In this document: positions 1-9,177 of the stretch, piece after piece
Layout of the letters: the number at the start of each line of letters is the position of its first letter
How positions within the stretch are numbered: position 1 is the first letter of the stretch
From: CAWAXW01 sp963786155
GTDB taxonomy: Bacteria; Actinomycetota; CADDZG01; WHSQ01
Assembly: GCA_963786155.1 (NCBI GenBank)
Contig: CAWAXW010000006.1
Location: 2,542,001 to 2,606,000 of the forward strand
Length of the DNA: 64,000 bases
Reading direction: 5' to 3'
The notes under the pieces: generated by a model
Databases searched by the model: none
What the model saw: the letters and a program-made list of their open reading frames with translations, nothing else
What the model was told of the DNA's origin: nothing
Made by a program: the position numbers and the translations under genes

Positions 1-2
1 TC

Positions 3-1262
3 ACCGCCCACATGCAGGAGACGCTGTCGGTCTCGGGCGTCCTGCTGTCCAAAGCGTTCGGGCGCCAGTCGTTCGAGATAAAGAGGTTCCGCGCCGAGAA
101 CGAGAAGCTCTCGGACCTGGAGATCCGACGAACGATGGTGGGCCGCGGGTTCTTCGCCCTCATCCAGATCTTCTTTTCGATCACGCCGGCGTTCGTTTAT
201 CTGCTGTCGGGCATCCTGCTCCTTAACGGAGACGTGGGTGGTGAGATCGTGGGAACGATCGTGGCGTTCACGACCCTCCAGAGCCGGTTGTTCTTCCCGA
301 TGGGCCAGTTGCTCAACGTCCAGGTCGAGATCCAAAGCGCGCTCGCGTTGTTCGACCGAATATTCGAGTACCTCGATCTCGAGCACGACATCGTGGATCG
401 TGACGGCGCCATCGAGCTCCGGCCGGCCGAGATCGGCGGACGAGTGGAGTTCGCCGACGTGTGGTTCCGGTACGACAGACCGGTCACCCAGCAACAAGAC
501 GAAGAGCGCTACTGGACGCTCGGCGGGGTCGACTTCACCGCCCAGCCCGGAGAGCTCGTTGCTCTGGTCGGTCCTTCGGGGGCCGGGAAGACGACGATGA
601 CCTACCTCGTGCCCCGGCTCTATGACGTAAACCGAGGCGCCCTGAAGATCGATGGGATGGACGTGCGCGATATCCGCCTCGAATCGTTGGGCGAGATCAT
701 CGGGATGGTCACCCAGGAGACCTATCTGTTCAACGCGTCGATCCGAACCAATCTGAAGTACGGGAATCCGGACGCCACCGATGAGGAATTGATAGCCGCA
801 GCGAAGGCTGCGCACATCTACGAACGCATCGCCGAAATGCCCGACGGTCTCGACACGGTGGTCGGCGAGCGGGGCTACAAGATGTCCGGGGGTGAGAAGC
901 AGAGGCTCGCGATCGCTCGGGTCATCCTCAAGGACCCGCAGATCCTGATCCTCGACGAGGCGACGAGCGCGCTCGACACGATCTCGGAGAGATTGGTGCA
1001 AGAAGCGCTGGATCCGCTGATGCACGGCCGCACGACGATCGCTATCGCCCACCGGCTCTCCACCATCCTCGCCGCGGACGTCATCCTGTACGTCGATAAG
1101 GGACGCATCATCGAGCGCGGGACCCATGCGGAACTGCTGGCCAAGGGCGGCGCTTACTCGGCCCTCTACCACGAGCAGTTCTCCGACGGCCGCGTGGAAT
1201 CCAGATGCGAGGATGGCCTCGTCCTCTCGACCGGAGAGGTGCTCAAAGAGGAGGCCGTGTGA
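3..1262 (+). CDS. ABC transporter, permease-ATPase fusion, 5'-truncated
   Basis: This is the C-terminal two thirds of an ABC exporter half-transporter; the start lies before the window. The first ~130 residues hold the end of the membrane domain (hydrophobic segments around residues 45-90). The nucleotide-binding domain follows, with Walker A GPSGAGKTT, signature MSGGEKQRLA, Walker B LILDEATSALD and H-loop AIAHRLSTI, so it should be a working ATPase. The family exports lipids, drugs or peptides as dimers; the substrate cannot be read from the sequence. The stop overlaps the GTG start of the next gene (GTGTGA), which suggests translational coupling. Confidence 0.93.
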   Translation, partial: TAHMQETLSVSGVLLSKAFGRQSFEIKRFRAENEKLSDLEIRRTMVGRGFFALIQIFFSITPAFVYLLSGILLLNGDVGGEIVGTIVAFTTLQSRLFFPMGQLLNVQVEIQSALALFDRIFEYLDLEHDIVDRDGAIELRPAEIGGRVEFADVWFRYDRPVTQQQDEERYWTLGGVDFTAQPGELVALVGPSGAGKTTMTYLVPRLYDVNRGALKIDGMDVRDIRLESLGEIIGMVTQETYLFNASIRTNLKYGNPDATDEELIAAAKAAHIYERIAEMPDGLDTVVGERGYKMSGGEKQRLAIARVILKDPQILILDEATSALDTISERLVQEALDPLMHGRTTIAIAHRLSTILAADVILYVDKGRIIERGTHAELLAKGGAYSALYHEQFSDGRVESRCEDGLVLSTGEVLKEEAV

Positions 1263-2026
1263 ACGTCGAGAACAAAGTCGCGCTCGTAACGGGGGGAGCA
1301 TCGGGACTCGGCCTCGCGACCGCTCGCGAGCTGGTCAAATCCGGTGCATCCGTTGTCCTGCTGGATCTTCCATCCTCGGACGGAACCGCCGTCGCGGAGG
1401 AGTTGGGAGACAGGGCTCGCTTCAGCCCTGCCGACGTCACTTCGGAAGAAGAGGTTTCGGCTGCCGTCAAGACGGCGGTTGACGAGTTCGGCGCCCTTCA
1501 CGTCGCGGTCAATTGCGCCGGCGTTGGGTTCCCGGGCCGCGTCCTCACCAAAGAGGGAGCGCCGAACGATCTGGAGCGCTTCGAGTTCGTCGTGCGCGTG
1601 AATCTGATCGGCACCTTCAACGTTCTGCGGCTTGCTGCAGCCCAGATCGCGGCACAGGAGCCCGAAGGCGAGGAGCGCGGCGTGATCGTCAACACGGCGA
1701 GCATCGCGGCCTTCGACGGTCAGATCGGGCAAGCCGCCTACTCGGCCTCGAAGGGCGGCGTCGTCGGCATGACCCTTCCGATAGCGCGCGACCTCGCGAG
1801 CAAGCTCATCAGAGTCGTAACGATCGCACCCGGGACCTTCGACACCCCGATGCTCGCAGGACTCCCTGAAGAGCTCCGCCAGAAGCTCGCCGCGCAGATC
1901 CCGCACCCGGCCCGGCTCGGCCGTCCCGAGGAGTACGCGTTGCTAGTTCGCCACATAGTCGAGAACCCCGTGCTGAACGGCGAGGTGATCCGGCTCGACG
2001 GAGCGCTGAGGATGCCCCCCCGCTAG
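1259..2026 (+). CDS. Short-chain dehydrogenase, 3-hydroxyacyl-CoA dehydrogenase type 2-like
   Basis: A 255-residue classical SDR. I chose GTG 1259 as the start because the NAD-binding motif TGGASGLG then lies at the usual position (about residue 12) and because it overlaps the ABC gene stop. Visible motifs are NCAG (~90), the catalytic serine in NTASIAAFDG, YSASKGG (Tyr-x3-Lys) and the PGTFDTPML loop. This loop and the overall pattern resemble HSD17B10-type 3-hydroxyacyl-CoA dehydrogenases of beta-oxidation. That assignment is by family resemblance; only the SDR fold and catalytic residues are seen directly. Its stop shares a CTAG with the convergent methyltransferase gene. Confidence 0.9.
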   Translation: MNVENKVALVTGGASGLGLATARELVKSGASVVLLDLPSSDGTAVAEELGDRARFSPADVTSEEEVSAAVKTAVDEFGALHVAVNCAGVGFPGRVLTKEGAPNDLERFEFVVRVNLIGTFNVLRLAAAQIAAQEPEGEERGVIVNTASIAAFDGQIGQAAYSASKGGVVGMTLPIARDLASKLIRVVTIAPGTFDTPMLAGLPEELRQKLAAQIPHPARLGRPEEYALLVRHIVENPVLNGEVIRLDGALRMPPR

Positions 2027-2655
2027 CGGATGCGGGTGGCTATCACGACGCCATCCCGGGTGGGCAGGATAAAGGAGCGCCAGTCGGGATCGTCGTTGAT
2101 CATGCGGTTGGTCTCATCGATGGCGCTGGTCCACTCGTCCATATCCGGCTGTGTCACCTTGCCGCTCCACAGCATGTTGTCGCACATATAGAGCCCACCC
2201 ACGCGCACACGCTCCTTGCCTTTGCGCCACGCGTCGGGATAGCCGTTCTTGTCGATGTCGCAGTAGACGATGTCGAACTCGCCCTCTGTCTGGTCCAGTG
2301 CCGCAAGGGCATCGCTCACGTGGTAGTCGATCGGCGCATCCAGGCCCACGCGAGAGAGGAAATCCAGAGCGAGCTTCTCGTTCTCGGGATCCATGTCGGT
2401 CAGATGGATCTCGCCCTCTTCGCCTGTCGCTTTCGAGAACCAATAGGCGGAGTAGCCGAAGCCAGAGCCCAGCTCGAATATCCGGCGCGCTCCGAGCGAG
2501 CGCGCCATGACCTCGAGCGCTTGCCCGCACAATCGATTGATTATCGGGAAGTTCTGCTCCTGAGCGAGCGCTTCCATCTCGAGCAGCACGGGCTCGTCGT
2601 CGACCTTGGCTAGTTCCTTCAGATAGGTCTCGATCTCGGGGCGAACGTTGTCCAT
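2023..2655 (-). CDS. SAM-dependent O-methyltransferase (class I, family 3)
   Basis: A 210-residue protein of the catechol/caffeoyl-CoA O-methyltransferase type. The SAM-binding motif FELGSGFGYSAYWF is at ~60-73, the acidic motif HLTDMDPEN follows, and the metal-binding stretch DIVYCDIDKNGYPDAW is at ~130. These match the divalent-cation-dependent O-methyltransferase family, which methylates hydroxyl groups of small aromatic or CoA-linked substrates; the substrate here is unknown. It lies 11 bp downstream of the inositol-monophosphatase-like gene on the same strand, so the two probably form an operon. The stop codon is nested with that of the convergent SDR gene. Confidence 0.9.
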   Translation of the reverse strand: MDNVRPEIETYLKELAKVDDEPVLLEMEALAQEQNFPIINRLCGQALEVMARSLGARRIFELGSGFGYSAYWFSKATGEEGEIHLTDMDPENEKLALDFLSRVGLDAPIDYHVSDALAALDQTEGEFDIVYCDIDKNGYPDAWRKGKERVRVGGLYMCDNMLWSGKVTQPDMDEWTSAIDETNRMINDDPDWRSFILPTRDGVVIATRIR

Positions 2656-2666
2656 AGCCGAGGAAC

Positions 2667-3446
2667 CTAACCCAGCACCAGAGCGCGCAGCTCGTCGTGC
2701 AACACGGGACTGGCCGCGACAACTCCGTGGTCGTCTCCGGCGGGAGCCTGTAACTCGCTGACGACACCTCCCGCCTCTTGCACAAGGAGGATCCCCGCAG
2801 CTTTATCCCACAACATCATCGGAGCTTCGAAGAACCCGTCGAAGCGGCCGGCGGCGAGCCACGCCAAGTCGATCGCGGCCGAGCCGGCTCGACGGATGTC
2901 TCGCACCTTCGGCAGAACGCGCGGCAGGCGGTCTGCCTGGACCGCTCGGGAGGCAGCGTCGTAGGCAAACCCCGTCCCGATCAAGGCTTGGGCCAAATCC
3001 GTGCAGGAGGTGACCGTGATCGGCTCGTCGTTCAAACGCGCACCCTGACCTCGGCATGCCGAGAAGAGCTCGTCGCGGTTCGCGTCGTACACGACTCCAA
3101 CGAATACTCCAACTTCGTCCTCGACCGCGATGGAGACGCTCCACACCGGTATCCCGAAGAGGAAGTTCACGGTCCCATCGAGAGGATCGATGATCCACCT
3201 GATTCCGCTGTCTGAGCGACGGTTCGCTCCCTCCTCACCGATGATCCCGTCATCGGGGCGCATGCTCCGCACCGACTCGAGAATGAGAGTTTCCGCGTCC
3301 CGGTCCGCGTCGCTCACGAGGTCGGTCGGGGAAGTCTTCGTCCCCACTCCCAACCGCGGGCCGCGAAACCTCTCGAGCAAGAGCTCTCCGGCCACGCGCG
3401 CGGCCTTAGCGGCCAGTTCCAAGAACTCGGTCTGCGCTTCGGGCAT
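2667..3446 (-). CDS. Inositol monophosphatase family protein
   Basis: About 259 residues. The family signatures are intact: GEEG (metal ligands), WIIDPLDGTVNF (motif A) and the C-terminal WDKAAGILLVQEAGG (motif B). Members are Mg2+-dependent, Li+-sensitive phosphatases acting on inositol phosphates, histidinol phosphate or bisphosphonucleotides; which substrate applies cannot be decided here. I prefer ATG 3446 because a GAGG ribosome-binding site lies 9 nt upstream; a TTG at 3461 would add five residues. It is the first gene of a probable two-gene leftward operon with the methyltransferase, divergent from csbD. Confidence 0.9.
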   Translation of the reverse strand: MPEAQTEFLELAAKAARVAGELLLERFRGPRLGVGTKTSPTDLVSDADRDAETLILESVRSMRPDDGIIGEEGANRRSDSGIRWIIDPLDGTVNFLFGIPVWSVSIAVEDEVGVFVGVVYDANRDELFSACRGQGARLNDEPITVTSCTDLAQALIGTGFAYDAASRAVQADRLPRVLPKVRDIRRAGSAAIDLAWLAAGRFDGFFEAPMMLWDKAAGILLVQEAGGVVSELQAPAGDDHGVVAASPVLHDELRALVLG

Positions 3447-3511
3447 GCAATCGATCCTCAACTCGACATTGTTCTAGGGGTGTATCTGGAGCCCTACCTG
3501 GGTAAGTAATA

Positions 3512-3522
3512 ACCGTAACGGT
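3512..3522. promoter_or_regulatory. Inverted repeat between divergent IMPase and csbD genes
   Basis: The sequence ACCGT-A-ACGGT is a perfect inverted repeat in the short divergent intergenic region, about 37 nt before the csbD start. It could be an operator for a dimeric regulator controlling one or both genes. No regulator or promoter box is recognised, so this rests only on symmetry and position. Confidence 0.25.
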
Positions 3523-3558
3523 AAGTCCGCAAGTCAACCTGTGAGGAGGCTGCTCTTT

Positions 3559-3732
3559 ATGAGCACGACCGACAAGATTAAGAACAAGGCCGAGGAGCTG
3601 AAGGGCAAGATCAAAGAAGGCATCGGAGACGCAACCGATGACCGTCCCCTCGAACGCCAGGGGAAGACCGACCAGGCGAAGGGGAACCTGAAGCAAGCCG
3701 GCGAGAACGTGAAGGACGCTTTCAAGAGCTAG
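3559..3732 (+). CDS. CsbD family stress-response protein
   Basis: A 57-residue, highly charged protein starting MSTTDKIKNKAEELKGKIKE and containing the CsbD pattern of repeated K-G/K-Q amphipathic helices (GDATDD, KGNLKQAGENVKDA). CsbD-like proteins are general-stress proteins of unknown biochemical role, controlled by SigB in Bacillus. ATG 3559 is chosen over an upstream GTG because a GAGGAGG site lies 9 nt before it. A strong intrinsic terminator follows 17 nt after the stop, so it is probably a single-gene transcript. Confidence 0.92.
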   Translation: MSTTDKIKNKAEELKGKIKEGIGDATDDRPLERQGKTDQAKGNLKQAGENVKDAFKS

Positions 3733-3748
3733 GCGTAAGTGTGGGAAC

Positions 3749-3783
3749 AGAGGGTCGGCTTCGGTCGGCCCTCTTTCTTTTTT
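3749..3783 (+). terminator. Rho-independent terminator after csbD-like gene
   Basis: An 11-bp stem (3749-3759 with 3764-3774, two G-U pairs) is closed by a TTCG tetraloop on a C-G pair, the very stable cUUCGg type. A run of T residues with one C follows (3775-3783). This is a textbook intrinsic terminator for the csbD-like gene. Confidence 0.9.
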
Positions 3784-3786
3784 GCC

Positions 3787-5164
3787 TCAGTTCGACTGGC
3801 GGTCTCGCTCGACTGCGGTCCATGCTTTCCGGGCAGCCACCAGCACCGGGTCCCACACGGGCGAGTGCGGTGGCACGTAGGACAGATCGAGGTTCAACAT
3901 CTCGCCCACGGTCATCTCGACCCAGAGAGCCGCCGCGATCACATCGATCCGTTTCGCGGCTCCCTCTTTACCGACGATCTGCGCCCCCAAGAGGCGCCCT
4001 GAGTGCTTCTCGACCGTCATCTTCGTTCGGATGGGTGACGTACCCGGGTAATAGCCGGCACGCGTAGTCGAATCCACTACCACCGATTCGAACTCGAAAC
4101 CGGCTTCGGCCGCCTCTTTTTCGTTGAGTCCAGTGCGAGCGATGTCCATGTCGCAAACCTTGGTTGCCGCGGTGCCGAGCACGCCGGGAAATGTTTCGTA
4201 CCCACCGGCAATGTTGATGCCCGCGAACGCGCCCCTCCTTGTTTGCGTGAGTGCCCAGAGCGATCGTCACCGGCTTGCGTGCGACTCGGTGGAACTTCTC
4301 CGCGCAATCGCCCGCCGACCACACACCTTCGACTCTCGTGCGAAGGGTTCTGTCGACGGCGATGGCGCCACTGGGCCCGATGGGTATCTCCGCTTGTTTG
4401 GCCAGCTCCGCATTCGGACGTACGCCTATCCCGAGGACCACGATGTCGGCGTGCAAGGTTCGCTCGTCGGTGATCACCGACTCGACCCTGCCCTCGGCCA
4501 CCCCGAAACCCGTGACCGCTTCACCCATAAACAAGTGGATCCCCATGTTCCGCATCCCGTCGGCCACGATCTGGCCCATGTCCGGATCGATGGTCGACAT
4601 CGGCTGAGGCGCCTGATCGATCAAGGAGACGTCCATGCCCAGGTTGACGAATGCCTCCGCCATCTCGAGCCCGATGTATCCGCCTCCGACGACCACGGCG
4701 TGGCGGCACTCGACTCTCTCGGTCCACTCCTTGATCGCGCGGCCGTGATTGAGCGTCTGGACTCCGAAGATGCCTTCGGAGTCGATGCCATCCAGTGGCG
4801 GGCGGATCGGCTCGGCCCCTGTTGCAACCATGAGCTGGTCGAAGCCCTCCGTCAGTTCGCTCCCCCCGTCCAGATCCTGAACGTGAACCTTGCGAGCCTC
4901 GAGATCTATCCCGGTGACCTCGTGGCGGACGCGAACATCGATCCCCCGCTTGCGGTGCTCATCGGGTGACCGAGCGATCAGCCGATCGAACTCCTGCACC
5001 ACGTCACCCACGAAATAAGGGATGCCGCAAGCCGAATAAGACGTGTAATCGCCCCGTTCGAACGCGAGGATCTCGAGCTCGTCAGGCCCCCGCCGGCGCC
5101 GAACCTGCGAAGCCGCGCTCATCCCCGCAGCATCTCCGCCGACGATGACGAGGCGCTCGGGCAT
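3787..5164 (-). CDS. CoA-disulfide reductase/NADH oxidase-like flavoprotein, one frameshift
   Basis: Pyridine-nucleotide disulfide oxidoreductase of about 460 residues. The FAD motif VIVGGDAAGMSAASQ is at the N-terminus, with the active-site region SYSACGIPYFVGD (single redox Cys as in CoA-disulfide reductases and NADH oxidases). The NAD motif VVVGGGYIGLEMAE, ATGAEPIRPP and the second FAD motif GVWSAGDCAEK follow. The frame is lost at about 4225, where one extra base lies in a GTTCGCGGG context; it resumes at once as the dimerisation domain starting LGTAATKVCDMDIARTG. Removing one base restores a continuous protein. The role would be thiol or CoA redox balance. Confidence 0.88.
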
Positions 5165-5193
5165 CGACGAACCCTAAAGCCGCTTTGCAGTGG

Positions 5194-7284
5194 CTATTTC
5201 AGGCGCACCCCGAGCCCGTCGATCCAAACGCCCTTCGAGCCCGGGTTGAGGACCCTCATGTCCACGTCGTGCTTACCGGCTTTGGGGAAAGAGACGACGG
5301 GGAAGACCTGCTTGACGAGGAGCTCGACCGAATCGAGATTGATCTCTTTGACCTTCTTGCCGTCGACGAACACACCGACCACCCCGCACCCGGCGCACTC
5401 GGTGACCACCAGCGCGAGCTGCTTGAAGAAGATGTCCCCGATGAAGAGCTCGGCCCCCTTGTCCGTAGACTTGCTGACGGTCGCATCGAAGAAACTGCTT
5501 CCCTTGGCGCGCTGCCACTTCCCCTGCGCCCCCAGCGCCTTGTCGTCCAGGGGGACACCCGTGCATGCGTCCTTGCTCCACGGACTGATCTCGTTTCCGC
5601 TGTGGGCCCGAGCCTGGTAGCAGATCGTTTCGCCCTGGCCGGGCTTGACTTGGGCATTCCCAGACGTCCCCGTCGTGCGGGTCAGCAGGACTGTTGGGGC
5701 GCTGAGGGCATTTTCGAAGTAGCGCGCTGCCTTGACCCTGACGTCGTAATCGACATCGCCGGTCGCCCCCGAGGACGACCACCCAACCGGGAAGCTCCTC
5801 GCCACCTGGAACTCGGGCAACTCGTCGAAGTTCGCGGTGAGCTTGTCGGAGGGCGGAGGCGCGTCGTCCGAGCCGTCGAAACGCGCTACCGCGAAGTCAT
5901 AGTCGCTCCCACCGATGAAGGTCGAGCCCGCCACGAGGATCCTGCCGTCGGATTGGAGCGCCGCCCCAAATGCAAGGTCGTCGCCGAGGCCGATCGAGGT
6001 CGTGATCCTGTAATCGTTGCTGCCGAAGGTCTTGTCCGGCTTCCCATCCAGCCCGAAACGCGCCAGGGCGAACGCGTCGTTCCCATTCAGGCTGGTTGTG
6101 CCGACCAGTAGCAACTTGTCGGCCTGGAGGAGGACGACTGCTGGCGAATCCGTGTCGGTGAAGTTCGACGTCACGTAACCATCGGGACCAAACCCAAGGT
6201 CCTGCTTCCCATCGGCCTTGAAGCGGACGAGAAGGAAGTCCGTGCCGTGTGAGAAGCAAGACGCCATACCGGCGACGATGATCTCGCCGGAAGGAAGCAA
6301 AGCCATGGACCGTCCAAAGATATTGGGGGTGGGGATCCCGTTTGGGCCCGGTGGGCATTCTGGTGCTAGCTCATTGCTTGCTATCCCTTTGGACCCGAAG
6401 CTCGCGTCCAGGCTTCCGTCGGGGTTGTACCTGACCAGCGCCATCTCGATCGGCCCCTCATGGCCATCGTTGGCGTATCCGCCGAGAACGATTTTCCCGT
6501 CCGGCTGTAGCAGCAGATCGGTGGACACATCCTCTTGAGACTTGGGCGAGTCGGATGATGCATCCGCATCGGTCCTCACCTTGCCGTCGGTGTCGAACGA
6601 CGTGTCCAGTTTCCCGGTGGGCAGGAGACGGGCCACCGCGAAGTCGCTGTCGTCCGCCCCGCCCTGAGCCTTGCTGGTACCCCCGAGAACGATCTTGCCG
6701 TCGGGTTGGATCGCGAGGTCGCTGAGTCGTGCGAACTGCCCAACCCCGTCCGCGAAGGTGACCACGACTTTCCCGAAGGTCTTGTCGGGAGCACCACTGG
6801 AGTCAAATCGCATAACCCCGAACCGCGGGATGTTGTCGTCGGGCGGGTTGTAATTCCCCCCGACCACGATCTTGCCGGCATCGGGGCTGTTAGCCGGGTA
6901 GACGGCAACGGCCGTCGCGAGGTCGCTGAAGGTAAATTCGCCGAAATCGTTGGTCACCAAGCCACCGGTGCCGAAGGTTGAGTCGAGCGTGCCGTCGGCG
7001 TTGTACCTGCTGACCGCGAAGTCACTCCCACCTCTGCTTCCACTGCCCTTGTCGGGAGCCTGACCGACCGCGACGATCTTGCCAGCGTTGGGTCCGTTCT
7101 CCGGGTAGACGGCTACGTCATAAGCGATATCGATCCCGCCCGAGAACGATGTGGTGGCGGCTCCCTGGTTGCCGAAGGATGGGTCGAGAGCCCACGCCGC
7201 GTGCGCGGGAGTGGCAATAAGGACCGTAGCAACGAGCAACGCCGCCGTAGCCAGCGGGATCGTTGCGATGGCTCTGTGCCTCAT
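5194..7284 (-). CDS. Secreted delta-60 repeat protein
   Basis: A 696-residue protein with a clear signal peptide (MRHRAIATIPLATAALLVAT, cleaved near AHA-AWA). About seven to eight repeats of ~55-60 residues follow, with the core LDxSFGxxGxVxTxF and lines such as LQPDGKIVLGG, the delta-60 (beta-propeller-like) repeat. The last ~200 residues form a separate beta-rich domain (from ~490). Function is unknown; such proteins are secreted or cell-surface. ATG 7284 is preceded by AGGAGGACTCC. It is divergent from the phosphodiesterase gene with a 79-bp gap. Confidence 0.88.
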   Translation of the reverse strand: MRHRAIATIPLATAALLVATVLIATPAHAAWALDPSFGNQGAATTSFSGGIDIAYDVAVYPENGPNAGKIVAVGQAPDKGSGSRGGSDFAVSRYNADGTLDSTFGTGGLVTNDFGEFTFSDLATAVAVYPANSPDAGKIVVGGNYNPPDDNIPRFGVMRFDSSGAPDKTFGKVVVTFADGVGQFARLSDLAIQPDGKIVLGGTSKAQGGADDSDFAVARLLPTGKLDTSFDTDGKVRTDADASSDSPKSQEDVSTDLLLQPDGKIVLGGYANDGHEGPIEMALVRYNPDGSLDASFGSKGIASNELAPECPPGPNGIPTPNIFGRSMALLPSGEIIVAGMASCFSHGTDFLLVRFKADGKQDLGFGPDGYVTSNFTDTDSPAVVLLQADKLLLVGTTSLNGNDAFALARFGLDGKPDKTFGSNDYRITTSIGLGDDLAFGAALQSDGRILVAGSTFIGGSDYDFAVARFDGSDDAPPPSDKLTANFDELPEFQVARSFPVGWSSSGATGDVDYDVRVKAARYFENALSAPTVLLTRTTGTSGNAQVKPGQGETICYQARAHSGNEISPWSKDACTGVPLDDKALGAQGKWQRAKGSSFFDATVSKSTDKGAELFIGDIFFKQLALVVTECAGCGVVGVFVDGKKVKEINLDSVELLVKQVFPVVSFPKAGKHDVDMRVLNPGSKGVWIDGLGVRLK

Positions 7285-7363
7285 GGAGTCCTCCTATCGC
7301 TTCCCCAACCCTAGATAGGGGGTCGGTGGGGGTCTAGGGGGTTGGCTGGTGTACTAAGGCGCG

Positions 7364-9034
7364 GTGAATCGATTGTCGCTTGGGGCACTTGCCCTTCTAA
7401 CCGTCACTCTGGTGGCGGGATGTCAGGCCGGCTCGATGGAGCCTCCCGAACGATCGGAGCATCGAGATCCCACAGCCGTGTCTAGCAGGGAGCCCACGCG
7501 AATCTTCTCGACCACCGATGTGCTCGAACGGGCGTGTGCGCTCCCCGAGGAGCATCTGGTCCGGATCTGGCGAGGGTCTTACGACGAGCGATCCGAGGAC
7601 CTCATAGTGGTTCCGCAGCATCCCAACTACGCGGGCAACTTCCGCGCTGTGAATCACTCCGGTCCGTGGCGATACCTCCAGAACGTGCCGCTGGTCTTTT
7701 ATGGACCCGGGCACATACAGGAGCAGGGGCACGTCGAGGGCGACGCGGGACTGGTGGACGTGTACGGAACGATGGGGCAACTGGCCGGAGTGGATCTCGG
7801 CTCGCGATCGGGCCGCGTGTTGACCGAGGCGCTCGAGCCGGCGAAGTCATCTCCGAAACTGTTGGTAACAATCGTGTGGGACGGAGTCGGGCGCAACGTG
7901 CTCGACCAATGGTCCGATCGATGGCCGACTTTGGCTCGGCTCGAACGCGAAGGAACTTCTTACATCGACGCAACCGTCGGCTCCTCGCCATCGATCACAC
8001 CGGCAACCCACGCGACCCTCGGTACCGGCTACTTCCCGCGCCGTCACCACGTCACCGGGATCAAGATGACGATCGATGGTGAGGTCGTCGAAGCGATGAA
8101 CAGTTACTCGGCTCAAGAGATGGACGCATCCACCTACGCAGAAGACATAGACGAGGCGTACGACAACGCAAGCGCGGTCGGAATGTTGGGCTGGAGCCCA
8201 TGGCACCTTGGGATGATCGGACGAGGCAGCGCGGCCCCCGGCGGCGACGCCGACGAAGTCGGCTTCGTTGGGATCGACCGGCACACGATCACGAACGACT
8301 CCTTTTATGTGTTCCCCTCGGAGTTCGAGTACCTCGGGGGCTTCGACGCCCACGCGACCAGGGTTGACCGCTCCGACGGACGCGCCGATGGCAAATGGCT
8401 GGGCCACGACCTAAGGGTCGAGAACGAAAACCCGGCGTACGTGGCGTTCGGTGCGGATCTCGTGCTGGCGATGCTGCAGAACGGCAGCTACGGCATGGAC
8501 GACGTGCCCGACTTCTTCTTCACGAACTTCAAGATGTCGGATCTGATCGGACATCGCTACGGGATGGAATCCAAGGAGATGGGCGAAGTCATCGAGGCCC
8601 AAGATCGTGCGCTCGCCCGGATCGTCGAATGGCTCGATCGCGAAGTCGGCGACTACGTCATCGTCCTAACCGCCGACCACGGGCACACGCCGGCGCCGGA
8701 GATAAGTGGAGGATGGCCCATGCAACAAGGCGAGGTGACGCGAGACATCAACAGTTACTTCAAAGTCCCCAAGGGCGAAACGCTGATCGCCGAAACCACA
8801 GGCGTCGGCTCGTTTGTGAACGAGCAACTCCTGCGCGAGATGAACCTTAGCCTCGAAGAGGTTGCGACCTACCTCAACGGATACACGCTGCGCGACAACT
8901 GGCGAGGGTCAGAATTGCCAGAAGGGTACGAAGATCGAGCCAAGGAACACATTTTCAGCGCTACGTTTCCCGCTTCGCAACTACCCGGCATCATGAGCTG
9001 CAAGTTCGGCTCCCCGATGCCCCCAGGCGGCTAG
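7364..9034 (+). CDS. Lipoprotein of the alkaline phosphatase/nucleotide pyrophosphatase family
   Basis: A 556-residue protein starting at GTG 7364, with a lipobox (LVAGC) at residue ~20, so it is likely membrane-anchored outside the cell. The type I phosphodiesterase/nucleotide pyrophosphatase fold is visible: TIVWDGVGRNV (first metal site), the nucleophile region GSSPSITPATHATLGTGYFP, KMSDLIGHRYG, and VIVLTADHGHTP near the C-terminus. The family hydrolyses phosphodiester or phosphomonoester bonds using two zinc ions. A paralog lies at 43661-45390. The tRNA-Arg gene and island start 30 bp downstream. Confidence 0.88.
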   Translation: MNRLSLGALALLTVTLVAGCQAGSMEPPERSEHRDPTAVSSREPTRIFSTTDVLERACALPEEHLVRIWRGSYDERSEDLIVVPQHPNYAGNFRAVNHSGPWRYLQNVPLVFYGPGHIQEQGHVEGDAGLVDVYGTMGQLAGVDLGSRSGRVLTEALEPAKSSPKLLVTIVWDGVGRNVLDQWSDRWPTLARLEREGTSYIDATVGSSPSITPATHATLGTGYFPRRHHVTGIKMTIDGEVVEAMNSYSAQEMDASTYAEDIDEAYDNASAVGMLGWSPWHLGMIGRGSAAPGGDADEVGFVGIDRHTITNDSFYVFPSEFEYLGGFDAHATRVDRSDGRADGKWLGHDLRVENENPAYVAFGADLVLAMLQNGSYGMDDVPDFFFTNFKMSDLIGHRYGMESKEMGEVIEAQDRALARIVEWLDREVGDYVIVLTADHGHTPAPEISGGWPMQQGEVTRDINSYFKVPKGETLIAETTGVGSFVNEQLLREMNLSLEEVATYLNGYTLRDNWRGSELPEGYEDRAKEHIFSATFPASQLPGIMSCKFGSPMPPGG

Positions 9035-9063
9035 TCTTTTTGCAAGAGATGGCTTCGCCGCGC

Positions 9064-9139
9064 GCCCTCGTAGCTCAGGGGATAGAGCACAGGTTTCCTA
9101 AACCTGGTGTCGCAGGTTCGAATCCTGCCGGGGGCACCA
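9064..9139 (+). tRNA. tRNA-Arg (anticodon CCT)
   Basis: A 76-nt cloverleaf can be folded by eye. The acceptor stem is GCCCTCG/CGGGGGC with one U-G pair, the anticodon stem is CAGGT/ACCTG around loop TTCCTAA (anticodon CCT), and the T-arm is GCAGG-TTCGAAT-CCTGC. The discriminator is A with an encoded CCA (9137-9139). The 3' 45 nt are duplicated at 32777-32821, which shows this tRNA is the integration target of the island. Confidence 0.95.
9095..9139 (+). repeat. attL: 45-bp repeat in tRNA-Arg 3' end
   Basis: This stretch runs from the anticodon loop to the CCA end and is identical to 32777-32821. The match stops exactly at both edges (T/A before, C/A after). Because the integrase lies directly downstream and the tRNA here is complete, this copy is named attL and restores the tRNA. 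Confidence 0.93.
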
Positions 9140-9177
9140 CCCATAAGCCCAGGTCAGGGGCCTAATTCGGGTTTCTG

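Noticed and set aside
1166..1906. Minus-strand 246-codon frame opposite the SDR gene
   Set aside because: It is a shadow of a well-supported dehydrogenase gene and has no recognisable motif.
4124..4969. Plus-strand 281-codon frame opposite the CoA-disulfide-reductase-like gene
   Set aside because: It is fully antisense to conserved FAD/NAD motifs and has no domain of its own.
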